A DNA stretch of 64,000 nucleotides from an uncultured Saprospiraceae bacterium (GCA_937944245.1 CALDYY010000070.1:1-64000), one strand, 5' to 3'; counted from the first letter of the stretch, positions 8,669 to 19,600 are shown. The notes: generated from the sequence alone by a model not told the origin. Made by a program: numbers and translations.

Positions 8669-10528
8669 ATGATTAAAATTCATTTGCTTATGCGTTATTT
8701 ATTCTGGTGCTTTTGTACCTTTTACACTACATTTTCTATTGCTCAAACACTGGATTCTATTGAACTCTCAACAATAGAGGTTAGCGCATTGCGCTACATC
8801 CCCAATAAAAACCAGATAGACTCTACTCAAATTCACTTTTTGCCTACCGCTTCATTGAGTGAACTCTTGCATCAACACACTTCAGTTTACATAAAATCAT
8901 ATGGAGCAAACGGCATTTCGACCACTAGCATTCGCGGAGGTAGTGCTAGCCATACCCTTGTGCTTTGGAATGGTTTACCTATTCAAAACCCAATGTTAGG
9001 GCAAGTTGATTTATCAGTGTTCCCTAGCCATTTATTTGACGAAGTTCGGCTGGATTTGGGTGGCAATAGTGCCATTTGGGGAAGTGCCGCCGTCGGTGGC
9101 GTTATCCACCTCAACACACAACAACAACTAGGAAAAAGTATTCAAGCGCGAAGTACAATTGGAAGTTTTGGCTTAATGGCGCATCAATTTAAAGTGCAAT
9201 TTGGCAATCCTACCTTTCAGACTACTATTAAAATTTGGCAACAACAAGCAGAAAATAACTTTCCTTACACTATTATTGGCGTTGAAGAAAAGAAGAAACA
9301 AACGCATGCTAACTTGCAGCAATGGGGCATTTTGCAAGAAAATACTTGGCAAATTGCGCCTAAATGGCGGATAAATTGGAACAACTGGTATCAAACGAGC
9401 GATAGGCAAATCCCACCAACTACAACCCAAAGACAAAGCATAGCTACTCAATTAGACGAGAGTTTTCGCACCAATTTAAACGCTAAATATGCACTGAACA
9501 ACACCGTATTGCAAGCGCGCGCAGCACTTTTTTTTGATAGGCTCAACTTTTTTGATGTGGCGGTAGATTCTAAAAGTCGAACTTGGAGCAACATCTACGA
9601 AATAGAAGGGAAAAGCTACATCAGCCAACGCCATACCTTAACTTATGGTACAAACTGGACAATACTCAAGGCAGCTACCAATGGCTATGTTGAGCCGATT
9701 ACCTCACAAAATCGCCTTGCCTTTTTCACAGGCTATCAGTATCAACATGAGCAATGGAAAACACACCTTGCTATTCGTCAAGAATTAGTAGATGGTAGTT
9801 TAGTTCCTATCACACCTTCCTTACAAGTTGATTATCAATTACTTCGTACTTTGTATTTACAAGGGCTAATAGCGAGGAACTACCGAATCCCAACTTTTAA
9901 TGACCTTTACTGGGCAGTGGGAGGGAATCCTGATTTATTGCCAGAATTAGGCTGGAGCGAAGAAATTTCCTTGCAATGGAAACCAAAACTATGGGATGCT
10001 CGACTCACTTTTTTCAACAGGAATTTAAACAACAGAATCCTTTGGCAGCCCCAACCAGATAGAGGGTTTTGGTCGCCTGAAAATGTAGATCAAGTATGGA
10101 GTAGAGGCTTAGAAATGCGGTGGAATTTTCAACAAATTACCAAACATTACACCTTAAAATGGACTTTGGGTTATGATTATGTCCGCTCGACGGTCAAAGA
10201 ATCAAAAGATGCCGTTTTAGTTGGTAAGCAACTTATTTACACCCCTGAACATCAAGGATTTACCTCTATTTTTCTGAAATGGAAGTCCTTAGCTTTTCAA
10301 TATAATCACACTTACACTGACCGCGTACTCCTTCAAGTGCGCAATCCAAGATATTTGGAAAGCTACCAGTTAGGGTTCGCTTCTTTGAGTTACGATTGGC
10401 AAATTCAAAAAGTGAAAGGAAACATCATAGCTAAAATTAATAATTGCTGGGATACTGATTACCGAGTGATAGATAGGCGACCTATGCCCGGAAGAAATTA
10501 CGAGTGCTCTTTCCTCATTCAGATATAG
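8669..10528 (+). CDS. btuB: TonB-dependent receptor, probable cobalamin receptor
   Basis: 619 residues, the BtuB size class. After the signal peptide (to about residue 25) comes a plug domain (about 35-165) with SIRGGSASHTLVLWNGLPI and GSAAVGGVIHLNT, then a beta-barrel with repeated aromatic strands to the end. Unlike SusC it has no N-terminal carboxypeptidase-regulatory domain. The B12 assignment comes from the riboswitch directly upstream; sequence alone would only give 'siderophore/vitamin receptor'. An ATG at 8690 is an alternative start. The DUF4465 gene follows 88 bases downstream with no strong terminator between, so they are probably co-transcribed. Energy could come from the TonB at 48.4 kb. 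Confidence 0.85.
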   Translation: MIKIHLLMRYLFWCFCTFYTTFSIAQTLDSIELSTIEVSALRYIPNKNQIDSTQIHFLPTASLSELLHQHTSVYIKSYGANGISTTSIRGGSASHTLVLWNGLPIQNPMLGQVDLSVFPSHLFDEVRLDLGGNSAIWGSAAVGGVIHLNTQQQLGKSIQARSTIGSFGLMAHQFKVQFGNPTFQTTIKIWQQQAENNFPYTIIGVEEKKKQTHANLQQWGILQENTWQIAPKWRINWNNWYQTSDRQIPPTTTQRQSIATQLDESFRTNLNAKYALNNTVLQARAALFFDRLNFFDVAVDSKSRTWSNIYEIEGKSYISQRHTLTYGTNWTILKAATNGYVEPITSQNRLAFFTGYQYQHEQWKTHLAIRQELVDGSLVPITPSLQVDYQLLRTLYLQGLIARNYRIPTFNDLYWAVGGNPDLLPELGWSEEISLQWKPKLWDARLTFFNRNLNNRILWQPQPDRGFWSPENVDQVWSRGLEMRWNFQQITKHYTLKWTLGYDYVRSTVKESKDAVLVGKQLIYTPEHQGFTSIFLKWKSLAFQYNHTYTDRVLLQVRNPRYLESYQLGFASLSYDWQIQKVKGNIIAKINNCWDTDYRVIDRRPMPGRNYECSFLIQI

Positions 10529-10616
10529 CAGTGTTGGGATTTTGGTGTTACGCATTAGGTTTTTGAGTAACTCGAAAAATATAAATTTAATTTTTTATCT
10601 ATTTAAAACTGTTAAT

Positions 10617-11576
10617 ATGAAAAACGGGACATTTATTTTATTTTTATTCTGTTTCACAAGCTGGGCATCTGCTCAAAAAGTGATTGATTTTGAGAACTTT
10701 AATCTTCCATTGGATACTTTTTTGAATGGAAGCGACTTAAAAGGTGGTTTCAAAGCTGAAGAGGTATTTTTGCCTAATCGCTTTACATCTAGTTCTTTTG
10801 GCGACTTTTGGTCGGGTTGGTCTATTTCCACAATGCGCGATAGTGTAACTTCAGGCTTCCTGAATCAATACAGTGCGAAACCAGCTAGTGGTTTTGATGG
10901 CTCAACCACCTATGCAGTAGGTTTCGGCAATAATGGCTTAAAACTATCTAGTAATGTAGAAGGCAACATAGTAGAAGGACTATACATCACCAATAACACT
11001 TATGCCTTCAATAGCATGCGCGATGGCGATGCCTTTGCCAAACGCTTTGGTGGCGAATCCGGTAATGATAAAGACTTTTTTAAAATCGTTGTCAAAGGCT
11101 TTCTCAAAGGGCAATTAAGCCCAGACAGCGTTGAGTTTTTCCTTGCTGATTTTCGATTTGACGACAACAGCAAAGACTATATCATAAACACTTGGCAGTA
11201 CCTAGATTTAACCTCACTAGGTAGCGTGGATAGCTTATCTTTTAAGTTTGCTTCCAGTGATGTTGGCGATTTTGGTATCAATACACCACTTTATATTTGT
11301 ATTGACCAAATTATTTTGAGTGATGCAATTAGTAGTGCTGATACATGGAATAATCAACCAAGCATCCGCATTTACCCTAACCCAAGCACAGAAAGGGTGT
11401 TTATTGATGCAAATGAAGCCATACTCACTTGGCAACTATTCGATTTGACTGGACGACTGGTTAAAAGTGGACAAAACCAAAGAGAAATTGAATTAATTGA
11501 ATTAAATAATGGATATTATTTTCTTCAGCTAAATCAGAATAAATACACCATTACACAAAAAATTCTGAAACAATAG
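10617..11576 (+). CDS. DUF4465 protein with T9SS sorting domain, B12 locus
   Basis: 319 residues from the ATG at 10617; the frame stays open upstream, but only this start gives a signal peptide (MKNGTFILFLFCFTSWASAQ). Residues 25-235 match the DUF4465 pattern: VIDFENFNL, FGDFWSGWSIS, a GFDGSTTYAVGFG-like segment and GLYITNNTYAFNSM. The last 75 residues (IRIYPNPSTERVFID through QKILKQ) form a type A T9SS sorting domain, so the protein should be exported and held at or released from the surface. Its place behind a B12 riboswitch and receptor suggests that it captures cobalamin for the receptor. From memory, a Bacteroides surface B12-binding lipoprotein (BtuH) belongs to this or a related family; I could not check that. 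Confidence 0.85.
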   Translation: MKNGTFILFLFCFTSWASAQKVIDFENFNLPLDTFLNGSDLKGGFKAEEVFLPNRFTSSSFGDFWSGWSISTMRDSVTSGFLNQYSAKPASGFDGSTTYAVGFGNNGLKLSSNVEGNIVEGLYITNNTYAFNSMRDGDAFAKRFGGESGNDKDFFKIVVKGFLKGQLSPDSVEFFLADFRFDDNSKDYIINTWQYLDLTSLGSVDSLSFKFASSDVGDFGINTPLYICIDQIILSDAISSADTWNNQPSIRIYPNPSTERVFIDANEAILTWQLFDLTGRLVKSGQNQREIELIELNNGYYFLQLNQNKYTITQKILKQ

Positions 11577-11587
11577 TTTTAAATAAG

Positions 11588-11622
11588 GTAGCGCATTTAC
11601 TTTTTGGTAATAAATGCGCTAC
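11588..11622 (+). terminator. Hairpin terminator after the B12 unit
   Basis: Perfect 12-bp stem GTAGCGCATTTA / TAAATGCGCTAC (11588-11599 and 11611-11622). Only a weak T-rich tail follows. Confidence 0.6.
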
Positions 11623-11776
11623 TTCAATCTTACCTTTGAAGGCTTAATCACTTATAAATCTCCTTTTTTGATGTAATAAATCCCTATTCTTTTTCATTAA
11701 TAATGTAACTTTTTGACTAATTTAGTCTTTCAAAGAAAAGAACATTCATTCAAAACGATTTAAACCATAACAAGTT

Positions 11777-13018
11777 ATGTCTTATTTATTTCACCTGATG
11801 CTTATTTGGTTCGCCTTTTCATCTTTTGCTTTTGGCTCTATTTCTGGCAATCCTATCGAAAAAATTACTGTGTTTTTAGACTGCGCCTTTTGCAATGAAA
11901 GTCAAGTAAAAAAAGAGCTAAATTATCTCAATTTCGCCGTTGACCCATTGCGCAGCAATGTACATGTGTTCCTCACAAAACAGCCCCTCCCTTCAGGAGC
12001 AAACAAATACCATATAGAAGTGATTGGGCAAGAAGCATGGGCAGGTGAAAAAATTTCTTTTGATTTTGTTTCAGATGCTCAGGCTACTAATTTGCAACAG
12101 GATGAGTTAATTATTAAAAAAATAGCTATTGGTCTTGCTCCTTTCATTGCTAAGACTACTTTAGCTAATGACATAGAACTAAAAATAAATAAAGTACAGG
12201 AAAGTAAAACGACCCCAACCCCTGCCCCAACTTTTTTGAATAACTTTATTTACGATTTAGGGTTCAACATGAGTTTTAGTGGCGATGCTAACCAAAAAAA
12301 CTTAAAACTAGGCGGCACTGTAGAACTGAATAACGTCAGCCCTGAATGGCGCACTAGAATTAATTCCGCCATTAACTACCAAGAAAAAAATATTAATACC
12401 TCTGACAAAAAAATCGTTGCAATCCAGCGCAATCAAAATACTTCACTGGGCGTAGTTAAAAGCATTGACGACCATTTCTCAGCCGGTTTATTCAATAGCT
12501 ATTATGCCAATACCTTTACCAACATTGACTTTAGCTTTTGGTTAGCACCTGCTGTAGAGTATAATGTTTTTTCTTACGATGACGTACCTATCCGCGAGTT
12601 TACCATTGCTTATCGCTTAGGCTACATGAAGCGCAGTTATGTAGAAGAGACCATTTATGGTGTACTAAACGAACAACTTTATCGCCAAATGCTAGATATT
12701 GATTTTAGAGTTCGTCGTCCTTGGGGTAATATTTTTGCAGGCATTTCTGGCTCTAACTTTATGGACGATTGGTCTAAAAATCGTTTCGTTTTCAATGGAA
12801 GTCTAGCTGTTCGTGTATTCAAAGGGCTGCAAGTGCGATTGGGTGGCAATTATCAACTTATTAACGATCAAATTTCGCTACCAAAAGGTCAAGCCTCACT
12901 GGAAGACTTATTACTAGCTCAACGCCAAGCTGCTACCAATTTCCAAGCCAGTATGAATGTTGGTATGAACTACACGTTCGGGGCTTTGTACAATAATGTG
13001 GTCAATACAAGGTTGTAA
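11777..13018 (+). CDS. Uncharacterised envelope protein with probable beta-barrel C-terminus
   Basis: 413 residues with a signal peptide (MSYLFHLMLIWFAFSSFAFG). Residues 25-130 form a small domain starting KITVFLDCAFCNESQVKKEL, with a CAFC pair near residues 36-39. After a linker rich in Thr, Pro and Ala (about 143-152), residues 155-413 alternate polar and hydrophobic residues with many aromatics and end in a strand-like segment, as in a 12-14 strand outer-membrane barrel (LGFNMSFSGDAN, SAGLFNSYYANTF, FAGISGSNFMDDW). I recognise no family. It lies between terminators and is probably transcribed alone. The C-x-x-C pair could bind metal or form a disulfide. Confidence 0.6.
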   Translation: MSYLFHLMLIWFAFSSFAFGSISGNPIEKITVFLDCAFCNESQVKKELNYLNFAVDPLRSNVHVFLTKQPLPSGANKYHIEVIGQEAWAGEKISFDFVSDAQATNLQQDELIIKKIAIGLAPFIAKTTLANDIELKINKVQESKTTPTPAPTFLNNFIYDLGFNMSFSGDANQKNLKLGGTVELNNVSPEWRTRINSAINYQEKNINTSDKKIVAIQRNQNTSLGVVKSIDDHFSAGLFNSYYANTFTNIDFSFWLAPAVEYNVFSYDDVPIREFTIAYRLGYMKRSYVEETIYGVLNEQLYRQMLDIDFRVRRPWGNIFAGISGSNFMDDWSKNRFVFNGSLAVRVFKGLQVRLGGNYQLINDQISLPKGQASLEDLLLAQRQAATNFQASMNVGMNYTFGALYNNVVNTRL

Positions 13019-13058
13019 GATTTATAAAGAGTTATTCTTTAACATTGGTCAAATAACA

Positions 13059-13090
13059 ATTTGGGATGACATTTTACCATCATCCCAAAT
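13059..13090. terminator. Bidirectional terminator between convergent genes
   Basis: Perfect 11-bp inverted repeat ATTTGGGATGA / TCATCCCAAAT with a 10-base loop, between the plus-strand barrel gene and minus-strand sucA. Confidence 0.65.
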
Positions 13091-13100
13091 CAAACTTCAG

Positions 13101-15866
13101 CTATTGCGCAAAAGCACGACTTACTAATTCTTCTTGTTGTAAATTATGCAATCTTAAGAAACCTGTTGCAGGCGAAGCACTTGCCCTTCTTGCAATCAAT
13201 CGAATATCCTTTTTGCAGCCAAAGTGCATAAATAAATGCTGCCAAGCACCCATATTAGCCGATTCTTCTTGTACCCATACAATTTCTGCATGGCTATATT
13301 TTTCAAAAAGTGCTTGAAGTTGCTTTTCTGGTATTGGATAAAGCTGCTCCAATCGTACAATGGCTACATGATTTATTTTGTCTGTTCGTTTTTTCTCTAG
13401 CAAATCAAAATAAACTTTTCCTGAGCAAAGTAGCAATCGTTTAATTTTTTTATTATCCTTAACTGCTGCATCATCAATTACTTCTTGAAAACGTGTTCCT
13501 GTAGTGAATTCCTCTATATCTGAAATCACTTCTGGATGTCGAAGTAGCGACTTTGGCGACATCACAATCAATGGTTTGCGGAATGGGCGAACCAATTGGC
13601 GACGCATTAAATGAAAGAAATTAGCAGGTGTGGTACAGTTTGCCACCGTCACATTGAAGTCAGCACAATTTTGTAAGAAACGCTCCAATCTTGCACTAGA
13701 GTGCTCTGGACCTTGCCCTTCGTACCCATGAGGCAGTAGCATGACTAAGCCACTAGCGCGTTGCCATTTGCTTTCTGCTGCCATAATATACTGATCAACA
13801 ATAGTTTGTGCCCCGTTATAAAAATCGCCAAACTGCGCTTCCCAAATGACTAAGTTGTCAGGAGAAGCTAATGAATAACCATATTCAAAGCCCAATACAG
13901 CAAATTCGGAAAGTAAAGAGTTGTAAATCATGAATCTACCTTGCCCTTCCTCCATTTGGCTCAAACGATTGTATTCTTTATCTGTACCATTATCAGCAAT
14001 GACAGCGTGGCGATGCGAGAATGTTCCGCGCTTCACATCCTGCCCACTCATCCGCACATTTTTACCCTCCAAAAGCAATGAACCGTAAGCAACTAATTCG
14101 CCTAAAGCCCAATCTAGCTTTTGCTCATCTAACAGTTTCTGCTTGCCTTTAATTAAGCGATGAATTTTAGTAACTGGGTTAATGTCGGTAGGAATATGCA
14201 TTAAATGCTCCGTAATTTTATCAATTATCGCTCTATCAACCCCAGTTTCAGGAGAAAAATCATAATCCGTTGATGTCGTAATGCGTTGCAATGCGCGCCA
14301 AGCCAAGTCTGGCTCTTGAGGTGTGTAAAGCAAAGTGTTTTGTTTTACATCATCTAGTCGTGCTTGCAAAGTATTCCAAAATTCTTCTTCTAATTTTTGT
14401 GCCATTTCAGCATCTACATCACCTCGCTCAATCAATCGTTTGGAATAAATAGCGCGTGGGTCAGGATGGTCTTTGATGAGTTCATATAATTCTGGCTGCG
14501 TAAAAGCAGGGTCATCACCTTCGTTATGCCCGTGTCTGCGGTAGCAAACCATATCAATAAACACATCCTCATTCAACTCTTGACGATAAGCCATCGCCAA
14601 TTCAGCAACAAACACTACCGCCTCTGGGTCGTCACCATTTACATGGAACACAGGCGTTTGTACTACCCCCGCTACTCCTGTGCAATAAGTGGACGAACGT
14701 GCATCTTGAAAATCCGTAGTAAAACCAACTTGGTTGTTAATCACAAAATGAACTGTTCCACCTGTATAATAACCTTCTAGCTTACTCATTTGAAGGGTTT
14801 CATATACCACACCTTGTCCTGCAACGGCGGCATCGCCATGAATAAGAATAGGCAAAATTTTATCGTAATCGCTTTGGTACAACAAATCAGCTTTAGCTCT
14901 AGCATAACCTTCTACCACTGGGTCAACGGACTCTAAGTGGGAAGGATTGGGAACTAATCGTAAATGTACCTCTTTGCCTGATAGCGTTTTCATTTGTGAA
15001 GAAAAGCCTAAGTGATATTTCACGTCGCCATCGCCATAGATTTGGTCAAGCACCACATTACCTTCAAATTCATTGAATACATCGGCGTAGGTCTTTCCAA
15101 TCGTATTCACCAACACATTCAAACGACCTCTATGCGCCATACCAATAATTACTTCCTCGACTCTATCCTCTGCACCAGCGTTAATGATGGCATCCAAAGC
15201 AGCAATAGTTGATTCGCCGCCCTCTAATGAAAATCGTTTTTGACCAACATATTTAGTATGCAAGAAGCGTTCAAAAATGGCTGCCCCATTTAATTTTTCA
15301 AGAATGCGTTTCTTCTTTTCCAAACTTAATCCATATCCTCCTTCCGCAATATGTTGTTCTATTCGTGTACGAATCCAACGACGTTTATCTCGATTTTGAA
15401 TATGATTAAATTCAAAACCAATGTTCCCACAATAAATTTCTTTTAGCCGCTTAATGATGTTACGCAATGAAGTATTTGGCGCAAGCCCAATTTCAGTACC
15501 TACATAAAAATTCAAATCCAAATCTGCTTCCGATAAGCTAAAATCTTCAATATTCAAATTTGGACGGCGATCCCGTCTGGTGCGAATAGGATTAGTTGTG
15601 GAAAGTAGATGCCCTCTATTTCTGTAAGCCATTATTAAAGAAAGCACTCTGAGTTCCTTCACAATGTCAAAACCAGTGGTCTTACCATTACTATTTGAAG
15701 CAGTACCGTTAGTGTATGTACCACCATTTCCGTTAGAAGCGAAATCAAAACCTTTGAAAAAGGTTTTCCAACTTTCTTCAATACCCTCTGGGTCGTTTTG
15801 ATACTTTTGGTATAAATCGTCAATGAAGTTTGGATGTGCATTGGCGATGAAAGAAAAATCATTCAT
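13101..15866 (-). CDS. sucA: 2-oxoglutarate dehydrogenase E1 component
   Basis: 921 residues, normal length. Thiamine-diphosphate decarboxylase that starts the conversion of 2-oxoglutarate to succinyl-CoA in the TCA cycle. It begins with the E1 N-terminal helix (FIDDLYQKYQNDPEGIEESW). Cofactor and substrate motifs are MAHRGRLNVL (243-252) and HGDAAVAGQGVVYE (343-356), with GDDPEAVVFVAELA beyond. The C-terminal transketolase-like part has EAQFGDFYNGAQTIVDQYI and LPHGYEGQGPEHSS. A short low-complexity Gly/Asn/Thr linker lies at 45-62. sucB is not adjacent; the E3 subunit LpdA is at 44.8 kb. Confidence 0.97.
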   Translation of the reverse strand: MNDFSFIANAHPNFIDDLYQKYQNDPEGIEESWKTFFKGFDFASNGNGGTYTNGTASNSNGKTTGFDIVKELRVLSLIMAYRNRGHLLSTTNPIRTRRDRRPNLNIEDFSLSEADLDLNFYVGTEIGLAPNTSLRNIIKRLKEIYCGNIGFEFNHIQNRDKRRWIRTRIEQHIAEGGYGLSLEKKKRILEKLNGAAIFERFLHTKYVGQKRFSLEGGESTIAALDAIINAGAEDRVEEVIIGMAHRGRLNVLVNTIGKTYADVFNEFEGNVVLDQIYGDGDVKYHLGFSSQMKTLSGKEVHLRLVPNPSHLESVDPVVEGYARAKADLLYQSDYDKILPILIHGDAAVAGQGVVYETLQMSKLEGYYTGGTVHFVINNQVGFTTDFQDARSSTYCTGVAGVVQTPVFHVNGDDPEAVVFVAELAMAYRQELNEDVFIDMVCYRRHGHNEGDDPAFTQPELYELIKDHPDPRAIYSKRLIERGDVDAEMAQKLEEEFWNTLQARLDDVKQNTLLYTPQEPDLAWRALQRITTSTDYDFSPETGVDRAIIDKITEHLMHIPTDINPVTKIHRLIKGKQKLLDEQKLDWALGELVAYGSLLLEGKNVRMSGQDVKRGTFSHRHAVIADNGTDKEYNRLSQMEEGQGRFMIYNSLLSEFAVLGFEYGYSLASPDNLVIWEAQFGDFYNGAQTIVDQYIMAAESKWQRASGLVMLLPHGYEGQGPEHSSARLERFLQNCADFNVTVANCTTPANFFHLMRRQLVRPFRKPLIVMSPKSLLRHPEVISDIEEFTTGTRFQEVIDDAAVKDNKKIKRLLLCSGKVYFDLLEKKRTDKINHVAIVRLEQLYPIPEKQLQALFEKYSHAEIVWVQEESANMGAWQHLFMHFGCKKDIRLIARRASASPATGFLRLHNLQQEELVSRAFAQ

Positions 15867-15921
15867 GATTGTTTGCCTTAGTCTATGATAAAGTGAATAT
15901 TTTATTAACGAAAGTTCTTTA

Positions 15922-15929
15922 CAAAAGTA
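15922..15929 (-). promoter_or_regulatory. -7 element for sucA
   Basis: Read on the minus strand this is TACTTTTG, matching TAnnTTTG, 56 bases upstream of the sucA start. No good -33 element seen. Confidence 0.4.
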
Positions 15930-16075
15930 CCTTTGAAGAACGAGAAAATGGTAATTATTTAAAACAATTTTTACGCTATTTTATAAACTTTAATGTAAAA
16001 AATTTAAGATTAACTTACATCTTTATTGTGCTTTGTATCTCATTAATTTTTTCTATTTTAATTAATATCTTTTTA

Positions 16076-16107
16076 TTGAAAATATTTGATAAAATATAGT
16101 ACCTTTG
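16076..16107 (+). promoter_or_regulatory. Promoter of rpsT
   Basis: TTG (16076-16078), 21 bases, TACCTTTG (16100-16107). This leaves a leader of about 65 bases before rpsT, where autogenous control by S20 could act. Confidence 0.55.
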
Positions 16108-16178
16108 CCAACCAAATTTTGCTAAACAAAAATGCCTAATATTGCTCTGTTTTAGAGCGTAAAAAACTTAGATAGAAA

Positions 16179-16463
16179 ATGGCACATCATAAGTCATCAG
16201 AAAAAAGAATTCGTCAAGACGAAAAGAAAAGAGTTCATAACAGATATTACAAAAAATCTGCTCGAACAGCTATCAAGAAGTTGAGAGAGATTACAGACCC
16301 TGAAGAAGCAGAAAAGTTTCTTCCTAAGGTTTTTTCTATGGTTGATAAATTAGCTAAGAAAAACACTTGGCACAAAAATAAAGCGAGCAATTTGAAGAGC
16401 AAGTTATCTCGCCATGTGAATCAATTATCCAATCCTTCCGTACAACTTCCTGAAGAGGCTTAG
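16179..16463 (+). CDS. rpsT: 30S ribosomal protein S20
   Basis: 94 residues, Lys/Arg rich, starting MAHHKSSEKRIRQDEKKRVHN. It contains KKSARTAIKKLRE and the conserved C-terminal NTWHKNKASNLKSKLSRHVN, matching S20, which binds 16S rRNA in the body of the small subunit. Single gene with its own promoter and a strong hairpin five bases after the stop. Confidence 0.97.
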   Translation: MAHHKSSEKRIRQDEKKRVHNRYYKKSARTAIKKLREITDPEEAEKFLPKVFSMVDKLAKKNTWHKNKASNLKSKLSRHVNQLSNPSVQLPEEA

Positions 16464-16467
16464 TAAA

Positions 16468-16512
16468 GATAAGACGAAATTGCTTATTTAATTTTAGCAA
16501 TTTCGTCCTATC
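16468..16512 (+). terminator. Terminator after rpsT
   Basis: 17-bp inverted repeat (16468-16484 and 16496-16512; GATAAGACGAAATTGCT on the left) with a single mismatch and an 11-base loop. No long T-run follows. Confidence 0.65.
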
Positions 16513-16696
16513 TCAAGAGTCCATTTCAAATGTTTTTTCGCATTATTCGTTAGTTGGAGTAGTAGCAATCTTGCAATCTTATTGAATGTGCTGTTCACGG
16601 CTGTGCATTTTGCCCATTCAGCATATTTATATCTGAGAACGAGTTTCTACACTTCGTTAATTCCTTCTTCTCATTTTTTTATTAAACCGATTTGAT

Positions 16697-19600
16697 ATGC
16701 AATTAAAGTCGTACCTTTTTATGCTGTCTTTATTGTTGGTAGCATCATTTTCTTTTGCTCAAGACACCCTTACTTACGTCGCCCTACTAAATGGTCGTCA
16801 AGAGGTATTACCAGTCAGCACACCTGCTGGAGGTAGTGTTACCCTGAAACTAATTGGAAACCAACTTCAAGTGGAAGGCTCATTTTCTAAGCTATCCAGT
16901 AGTGTACTGGAAGAGCAAACTCATATCCATTTAGGATATGCAGGACAAAACGGACCTGTTGTTTTTGGACTAATCGCTTCTTTAAGCGAAGACAGACAAA
17001 GTGGACGCTTCGAGGCAGCGTTAAACACTTTTAATGTTGCCCAAGAACAAATTCAAGCACTTGCTGAGCGACGATTTTATGTGAATATCCATACAGAGAA
17101 TTTTCGTAGCGGTGAAATTCGCGGTCAGGTATTATCTGAAGCCAGAACTTACTTTTCCGCCAATTTATTTGGTAGCCACGAAGTTCCTTCCGTCTTTTCG
17201 AGAGGTAACGGTGGAATTGCCATAGAGCTGATTTCCCCTACCCAAATTGTTGTAACGGGTTCTTTCCAGAATTTAGAAGGCAATTTTGATGCCAACATTG
17301 GTGGTGGTGCACACTTACACATTGGATTTGCAGGGCAAAATGGACCTGTAACCATTCCGATTAGAGCAACATTAGCTCCTGACCTAAAAAGTGGTGTTTT
17401 TGAAGCAGCAAACAATACCTTTGAAATTACTACTGAACAGTTGAACAACTTAGGCGAACGCAAACTATACGCCAATATTCATACCACTACTTTTCCGAGA
17501 GGAGAATTGAGAGGGCAGGTTGTTCCTGCTGAAGCTAGCAGTATTTTCAGAGCTTTTCTTTCTGGAAATAGTGTTTTACCAGCGGTCGTATCAGAAGGTA
17601 CAGGCGAGCTACTTGCCGAAGTATATAGCGATACCTTGATGATTCTATCAGGTTCAATTAATGGATTAAGCAGTAGTATTTTAGCAGCTACTGCGCTCCA
17701 AAATCGCTTTGGTTTATCTTTGGGCTTAGCAGGGCAAAATGGTAGTACCAATTTACCGCTCCAACTTTCTAACCCAACAGAAAATGGAGGTAGCATCGAA
17801 ACAACTGACAACATTTTTTTATTAAATGCCAACCAAAGTACAGCACTATACAAAAGAGGTATTTATGCAAATATTAACACACAAAATTTCCCAAGTGGTG
17901 AACTTAGAGGACAACTTACGCCTGATGGTCAAATATTTATGAATGGTATTTTGTCGGGTACTCTAGCTGTTCCACCTTCTAAGTCCTTTGCCTATGGTGG
18001 GATTCAAGCCGAATTAAACGGCAACAAATTGACACTTTCAGGTGCTTTTGAAGGATTGGAAAATAACTTCACAGATGGTGCAACCGTAAGATTAGGCAAT
18101 GCTGGTTCAAATGGAGTAGCATTATTTGATTTAGCGGTAAATGTAGATGCCAGTGGACGAGGTGGTCTATTCGATGCTGATGCCAATACCTTTACCTTAA
18201 CGGATGAATCAATAGCAGCATTATTGAATAGAGCCATTTACATTGCTATTCCTACAGGAATAGAAAACATTGATGAACTAAGAGGGCAACTATTAGCAGA
18301 AGCTAATGCCTATTTCGTAGCCACTCTTTCAGGACAAAGTCAATCACCAGGTGTTGAAACAGATGCCTCAGGACAAGTAATTGTAGAAATTACTGGCAAT
18401 CAAATTATTGCTAGTGGAAGTTTTAGCAATTTGTCTTCCAGCGCAGGTGAAATTGGTTTAAATCAAGGTCTGGCGGGTGAAACAGGTAACACCATTGTCA
18501 ACCTAAATGCTAACTTAAATGCTGGCAATCAGAGTGGTACTATACAAAGTGCTAGCAATACCTTTGAATCATCCGTTGGTATTTTGGAACGTTTTAATGA
18601 TAGGAACGCCTATGTAAATGTACCCTCCGCCACAAGAACAGCGGGCGAAATAAGAGGTCAATTTTTACCACTTGCAAACGCTTATTTCACAAGCACTTTG
18701 AGTAGTATCAATAATATAGTGCCTACCAGAAACGGTGGTGGCGGTAGCTTAAAAGCAGACCTTGTGGGTAACTTGCTTACAATTACAGGTTCATTTGCTG
18801 GATTAGAAGGTACAGTAACCGATAGTAGTGCTATCCTTTTCATTGGAGCAGCAGGCACTAATGGGCAAAGTGCTTTCCCACTTAAACCAACCATTGCAGA
18901 AGGTGCAGCAGCGGGTAAATTCGAGGCAGTAGGCAATCAATTTACATTGACAACAGCGCAAGCGGATGCTTTGAGAGATGAGCGCATCTATTTGAGTATT
19001 AACACATCAACAGCAGGCATTAGAGGGCAGTTGTTGAACGAATTTAACCAAGCACCAAAGGGAAATATCGAAATCCTAGAACCTACAAATGGTTTCTTTT
19101 TTAGGTCAGAAGGCGATCCAACAGCGCCGCTGCAACTAAGATGGCAGCAACCGATTGACAACAATCGTATTTACTATATTTATCAAACTTCTACCTTTAA
19201 CGATTTCAGAACTATTGATGATGAAGGCATCCTTAACATTACTGGTAATACTTTAAGAAGTAGTTTAGGGGCATTAGATAGTGCTTTGATAATTAAAGGA
19301 TTATCCATAGGTGATACCATTCAAAGACATTATCGTTTAATTGCTTCAGATGGTGCTTTACAAACAGTAGGTAGAGGTAATCTTATCACAGTGGTTCGAG
19401 GTCAAGTGGTGAGGTCAGAAGGAATTGACTTAGAAATCTCAATTACTGCCCCTCAAGGATTTTACAGCGCCTTCCAACAAGTACCTTTCCAAATTAAAGT
19501 AACCAACAAAGGTTCACAAACTGCAAGGGATATTTTTGTGAAAGCACCTATTCCTAGAGGCATGGCATTCACTAGCGCGCGTCCTTCCAGAGGAATGTAC

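Noticed and set aside
15869-16099. 76-codon plus-strand frame with a hydrophobic end
   Set aside because: It lies in the AT-rich sucA/rpsT gap, starts 3 bases from the sucA start on the other strand, and overlaps the rpsT promoter. Its hydrophobic tail is expected of AT-rich DNA.
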